Positions 58,871-64,000 of a stretch of DNA of 64,000 bases are shown here, piece by piece. The notes under the pieces were generated by a model that worked only from the letters and a program-made list of their open reading frames with translations, had not been told where the DNA came from and did no database searches. A program made the position numbers and the translations under genes. Position 1 is the first letter of the stretch; each line of letters begins with the position of its first letter. Origin of the DNA: Oenanthe sinensis (lineage: Eukaryota; Streptophyta; Magnoliopsida; Apiales; Apiaceae); NCBI GenBank assembly GCA_028671895.1, contig CM053796.1:30316860-30380859 (forward strand), in the 5' to 3' direction.

Positions 58871-59819
58871 GGTGTGGTGACCTTTTTGGTTGGAAATATA
58901 CTCTTTTTTTGTTAATGCTTGGTTGGTTGGTTAATGAGTGTGTATTAATTGTGAATATTATCGTTTTGCTAGCTTATGTAGTTAGTTTATGTTAATGTTG
59001 CTTAGTGGTGATTTGTTGATTGTTGAATTATTATGTTTTTATGGAATCTTTTTTTTCAATTTAATAGCTTATATAATGTATTGAAAAAAAGCTTCATATT
59101 TATAATAAAATATTAAAAACTTAAATTACCATCTAATTAACAAGACGGCCTTTCACAAAATCGACCATTTTTTTACTACTATATACCCAATTTGTCTTTT
59201 TTGTATTATATATGTCCTCATTCGTAAGTAAACCCGTTGAAAGAAATTGCTAACTGTGAAAAAAAATTCATTATGTCTCGCATAGAAACACGACTAGCCC
59301 TACATATAACCTCCATACCTGTAAGTTTTCCAGGAAATCATTCTTGTACATTGAAACACCGTGTTTCTCCTCAAATATGAGTGACAAGCTAGTGGCAATA
59401 GACCCCAAACATTTCATTGATATTTCAGTTTTTTATGGGGTTTGCCACGTCTCCATGACCCACCCAAATCATCCAAACAGCTCGATAACGGGTCTAACAA
59501 GGTCAATATTCTTAGCAAACATTGTAAACTCACATAGTTCTATGGTCGAGTTTCTCCTAAAATTGATATCCTTTTGGCCTTAATTAGAAATTCGAAACTC
59601 TATGAGTTGGAGAAATTATTTCGGTTATTATTATAATTTTAACTTGCAAGAAATTGGGTGTACTTCAGAAAATGAATTACACTTTCATGAATGGACCCTC
59701 GCGTAAATAGAAATCTAATATCATTATAATACTAAAATAGTGTATATCTTGTATATGAGTCTTCTATTATATCTAGACCCAACCTATTTATTCAAGCTTA
59801 AAAGACATTCCAAAAGCAA
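58871..59819. other. AT-rich region without supported gene
   Basis: A 79-codon frame at 59344-59583 (+) has no recognised motif and no gene context. Nothing else was supported. Confidence 0.45.
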
Positions 59820-61254
59820 ATTCGACTGGAATAATGCGGTCGTATTTAGCTAAATTTGACTAGATTCGGTTGAATTTAACTAAATTTGACCGAAATTGTC
59901 TAGTCGCTTTTAGAGGAGTCACTTTTAGTAAAATCAGTCGAATTTAGCTAGATTCGACCGGTTAAATTCGACCAAAATTTTGAAATTTCAAAATTTGAAG
60001 TTTTTTAAAATATGGCGCCTAAATTAATTCGGTCGAATTGATAAAAATAACCAAATCCGGCCGAATTTATAAATGTGACCGACTCCGGTCGAATATATAA
60101 ATGTGAACGACGCCGGTCGAATTTACTAGCCTGCATAGAATCTTCCGGTGAGGCTATGCACAGCAGCTGCAGCATGTTCCTCCTCTCTAAACTGAGCATA
60201 AACATTCCCCACCTGCTCAAAAATAACATAATTAAGCTAACACAAGTAAACATCGAAAAGTCATAGTACAACCTATATAATTATATATTATATATACATA
60301 CCATGTGGTCAGCAAGATTGTGACAGATGTTCAAGCTCTCAACTTCACCATACTTGCTTAGCTCCTCAAACAAGTCTTCGTAAAAATCCTGCATCCAGTT
60401 TCAACGTCCAATTCAAAATATCCATTTAAAATGAATAAAATTCTAACAGAAACACACTAATTACACGCATAACGAACCAAATATATAGTTACAAACACAC
60501 ATGTATACATAATATCGACAGAGACGAAATCAAGTGAAGTATTACACACACATGTACATATACAAAACAAATTAATTAATTACTTGAAGTACATAATTAT
60601 ATAAACACATATAAACAACCAATTCAATTAATTAAAGCACGAGAGAGAGAGGGAGAGAGGGCTAGTAGATTATATTACATGGTGTCATAATTTTTGGACC
60701 ATTGGATACCTTTCACGCGGATCACTGATGTGGCACTAAATTTGACCGTGTTCAGTCGTATTTAGCTAAATTTGACTAGATTCGGTCACATTTATAAATG
60801 TGACCGTTGTTGGTCACATTTATAAATGTGATTGTTGTCGGTCGCTGTTATAAATTCGACCGGATTCGGTCACATTTATGTTTCAACAATTTGATAAAAT
60901 GAGCGGGAATTTTCTCTCCCTTTTTATCTATCTAGAATTAAATTCGACCGTTGTCGGTCGTTATTATAAATTTGACCGAATTTGATCACATTTATGTTTC
61001 AAGAATTTGATAAAATGGGCGGTAATTTTCCCTATTATTTTTTGGCTTGATATAAATTCGACAAACAAAAATTAGCGGTCGAATTTAGTTAAATTCGACT
61101 GGCTAAATTTGACCGATCTTAAAAATGACCAAATGTGGTAGAATTTAATTATGGGATTTGTTTGACTGAAACTGGTCTCAAATTCGATCAAAATCGGTCC
61201 AATTTAACTCGGTCAAAAATATTCGGTCACATTTAGCCGGTCTTTCTTGTAGTG
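59820..61254. mobile_element. CACTA remnant carrying a U2AF35 fragment
   Basis: The right end reads CCGGTCTTTCTTGTAGTG at 61254, a CACTA terminus. Both sides of the captured gene are packed with AATTCGACCG / CGGTCGAATT and ATTTGACC motifs. The expected left terminus (CACTACAAGAAAG...) was not found, so the left end is deleted or too diverged and its coordinate is approximate. Confidence 0.75.
60129..60388 (-). pseudogene. U2AF35: Captured U2AF35 (splicing factor U2AF small subunit) fragment, two exons
   Basis: U2AF35 recognises the AG of 3' splice sites. Exon 60388-60302 follows a GGATGCAG acceptor and reads DFYEDLFEELSKYGEVESLN and ICHNLADHM (29 codons). A GTATGT donor and an 89-bp intron ending GAGCAG lead to exon 60212-60129, reading VGNVYAQFREEEHAAAAVHS and LTGRFYAG. 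This is the UHM (RRM-like) core of U2AF35, normally followed by RPI. Both zinc fingers and the RS tail are absent. Upstream, 60389-60660 is probably captured intron, including a GA-rich run. Capture with an intact intron shows it was copied from genomic DNA, not from mRNA. Only a stop from element sequence follows FYAG. Confidence 0.9.
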
Positions 61255-61574
61255 TTTTAATCCTAGCCAACAAATTAAACCCGTTCCTATATCTAAAACT
61301 ATCATTTTTAAGGAAGAAAGACAAATCTCTCAGGATTAGGATTAGATAGAACCTAGACTCGAAAATGACTTTAAAAAAAACTATACATGATAAACAAGAA
61401 ATAAATATTGATAAATAGTTGGTTAATCTAAAGTGATTAAATCAACATTGTTTTTTCACTATAAAATTCGCATTGGAACACCGTGATTGTTATATTTTTA
61501 TTTTTATGGAGAAAACAATAATATATTATTAAGGAAGAATAGAGTGAATCTAACGTTTATTCATTACCCTCATA
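61255..61574. other. Short AT-rich spacer
   Basis: Nothing recognised between the CACTA end and the next hAT element. Confidence 0.5.
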
Positions 61575-62042
61575 TAGGGCTGTTAAACGGATAATTTAGA
61601 TACGGATATGTCTGTATCCGTATCCGAATCCGAAAATATGTATCCGTATCCGAATCCAAATTTTTTTAAAGATTAATATCCGAATCCAGATCCGACGGAT
61701 ACTATTTGGATGCTGATAATATCCGGATCTGAATCCAGTTTTTAATAAGTTTTTTAAATTTATATTAAAAAAATTTTAAAAATTGCAAAAAAAATATTAA
61801 AATTTTAATTTAATTTTTTCAAAATTGAGTTAAGAGTTAAAGGGATTTAACCCTATTTTATTTTTGAAAAAATTAATTTTTATTTATCTTTTCAATCTAA
61901 TTTTGTTATCTTAATAATATTAAACTTATATGATATTTTTATATATGTCTATAATATTTTTACAATTATATAAAATTTGTATAAATATATTATTTAATGA
62001 ATATATATACACACACTACAAAACTAATAGAATAAATTTTAA

Positions 62043-62083
<41 letters not shown>

Positions 62084-62660
62084 TATGAGCTATATGTGAT
62101 ACGATTTAAAATACATAAAATACTATAAAAATATAAATTGATATATATTGAATATAGATTATATATATATATTATTTATGAGCTATATGTGATACGATTT
62201 AAAATACATAAAATACTATAAAAATATAAATTGATATATATTGAATATAGATTTTAAAGTATAACCATGTATAGTGTATATATTAATTTATTAAATTAAA
62301 ATAGATATTAGAGTTGAACTAATTAAAAAATATAATTGAATCAAATTAAATGGGCTTATAACTATAAGTTTATGTATAAAAATATATAAATGGGCTTATA
62401 ACTATAAATGTGTTTTAAAATATATAATTATATATTATATATATTAAAAAATTATATTTATATATTATATATAATTAATTTCGGATACAGATATTTTCGG
62501 ATACGGATGTGCCTATATCCATATCCGTATCCGAAATCTTCGGATTAAGATACAGATAATATCGGGTTTCTTCCGGATACGGATGATATCTGTTTTTTCG
62601 GATACGAATACAGATATTTCGGACGAATATCGGATTTTTCAGATTTTTTTTCCAGCCCTA
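61575..62660. mobile_element. hAT-like element, 8-bp target duplication CCCTCATA
   Basis: It begins TAGGGCTGTTAAACGGATA and ends TTTTTTTCCAGCCCTA. Perfect copies of CCCTCATA flank it (61567-61574 and 62661-62668). Both arms are filled with GGATACGGAT / ATCCGTATCCG repeats. No transposase; 1086 bp. Confidence 0.92.
62046..62253. repeat. (TA)n tract and 93-bp tandem duplication
   Basis: A TA run (about 62046-62078) precedes two 93-bp units beginning ATTATTTATGAGCTATATGT at 62078 and 62171. They are essentially identical, so the duplication is recent. Lies within the hAT element. Confidence 0.9.
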
Positions 62661-62668
62661 CCCTCATA

Positions 62669-64000
62669 TTCAAATTCAATATTCTCAATTTGATACACAA
62701 ACATATATTAGAAATAATGTTGCACAACTAACTTATACTAATAATTTGAGCATTTAGCATGACAACCGTAAATATTTATTCATGATTAGTTTGTCACATT
62801 TAATTATGAATTTCAAACCCAAAATCAATAAATTTAAATCAATAGATAATAAATAAATTTGTTTCAATACAAAAAAGTAAAAAAAAGAATAAGTTAAAAT
62901 AAGGATGGTTAAATAAATCCGATCCGAAACCCAAAATTTTGGATTAATCGAACCCAATTTTTTGGATTTGGATTTTAATTTGAGGAATACCGATACGGAA
63001 TCAGAAACCAAGATATATATATGAAGAGTTTCGAGGTACAAACGCAGCGGAAAATGCGAAAAATAAATACAAAACGTAATATAAATCGAAACCTTCCGCA
63101 GGATCCATGCGAAAACAAAAGATTTAATTCGGAGATTAAGAACAAATACCTTAAAAAACTTTAATAGTTCATCAATAGAAGATTAATGGAGGTCCAAAAC
63201 TTGTTTAATCACCACGTATCCAGCTCACGTGATCTACGCTCTATGGTATCCACACGAACACTTTTCATAAAGGATTGATGTGTACTAACACCCCAAAACT
63301 GCTTCTCTCTCTTTCTTCCTATTTTCTCAAAACGGTCAGGGTTTTATAAAATATGTGTCTTATTATTAAATCAACCCATAAAGAGATTATATAAAGAAAG
63401 GAATAAGTTTTCTAATTATAATCTAATTATAATTAATACTAATCCAAAATTTGAAATTATTTAATTAAGTCTCTCTTAATTAATTAATTACTAATTTTGG
63501 AATTAGTTTAAGTAATTCATTTATTATATTTATATAATTAATTAAGTCATATTTAATTAATATCATAAATAAAATAAATTACTTATTTAGTTTAAATTCA
63601 TAATTTATATTATTTCTCCTTCAAACATTCTTTGTGTGTGACCCTGTAGGTTATTATTACGTTGGCAACAATTTTAATATCTAATTAAAATTATAAACAA
63701 TGAGCGGCATCTAGTAATACATCATTGCTACCCAAGTAATAATAATATTATCAGTGATTTGATTAAGCCTTTCGTGAATAATGTTCCATGTAATATAATC
63801 CCTTTAATCTTGATATTATAGATTAAACTCAAGGCATGTGTCGTGTCATCCTCTTCATAATTTAATCTTTATTTTATTGATCGATGAGTAGACTATTAAA
63901 ATCAAATCAACATTTGAGCACGGCCGTGCATTTCATAGTCTCACTCAAACAAGAGGCCAATAATATCACTCCTAAAATTAGGAAGATTAAATCCAATCTA
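62669..64000. other. AT-rich end of window, possibly retroelement-derived
   Basis: 62900-63000 has GGATTTGGATTT-type repeats. 63040-63340 includes CAGCGGAAAATGCG and GTGATCTACGCTC, and 63620-64000 is less AT-rich, with GAGCACGGCCGTGCATTTCA. Such spacers occur in LTR retrotransposons, but no coding frame or terminus is visible here, so the origin is a guess. Confidence 0.3.

Noticed and set aside
1..64000. tRNA, rRNA and other structural RNA genes
   Set aside because: I looked for A/B-box-like tRNA blocks, CCA-adjacent stems and rRNA-like GC-rich blocks and saw none that I could support by eye; a dedicated scan could still find one.

Overview
The window is nuclear DNA of a flowering plant, almost certainly a eudicot. 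It is AT-rich, has plant-type introns, carries plant-only gene families (non-specific phospholipase C, R2R3-MYB, patellin, ALDH10), and is packed with Ty1/copia and Ty3/gypsy fragments, CACTA, hAT and Mutator-like elements and a Stowaway MITE. I did not try to name the species.

Layout. 1-2090: 3' end of a copia element with its LTR, inserted in a hAT transposase remnant. 3804-10716: a minus-strand non-specific phospholipase C pseudogene whose roughly 5 kb intron is filled with transposons. 10740-15100: AT-rich repeats and MITEs. 15696-17602: the one host gene here that looks intact, a TPR protein with two coding exons. 18173-21011: two hAT-like elements with clean 8-bp target duplications. 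21570-27057: two copia elements in opposite orientation, both broken. 29338-30262: a MITE, an LTR copy and a MYB R3 fragment. 32180-32900: a long-TIR element. 35566-39250: a CACTA-like element end next to captured, intron-containing pieces of ALDH10 and VPS2/CHMP2. 40270-44044: a broken gypsy element with its 5' LTR. 44052-58870: an R2R3-MYB locus flanked by two related copies of the same non-coding segment. 59820-61254: a CACTA remnant carrying a U2AF35 fragment. 61575-62660: another hAT-like element. The rest is AT-rich sequence.

The most striking structure is at the MYB gene. A CACTA element (46850-56688, target duplication CCA) sits in its last exon, and a second CACTA element (51131-56481, target duplication GGT) sits inside the first. 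Removing the outer element and one CCA joins the severed exon in frame. The inner element carries a patellin exon and a probable kinase exon; the outer carries a probable G3BP/NTF2-type exon. With ALDH10/VPS2 and U2AF35 in two other CACTA-type contexts, the window shows repeated gene-fragment capture by CACTA elements. All captured fragments seen are disabled or partial.

Coding capacity is therefore low: one apparently intact gene (TPR), one MYB that keeps its DNA-binding domain but has a transposon-encoded C-terminus, and many decayed fragments. Many of the premature stops fit C-to-T or G-to-A change, as expected of methylated, silenced DNA. Calls rest on reading the sequence and on family knowledge; no database search was run.
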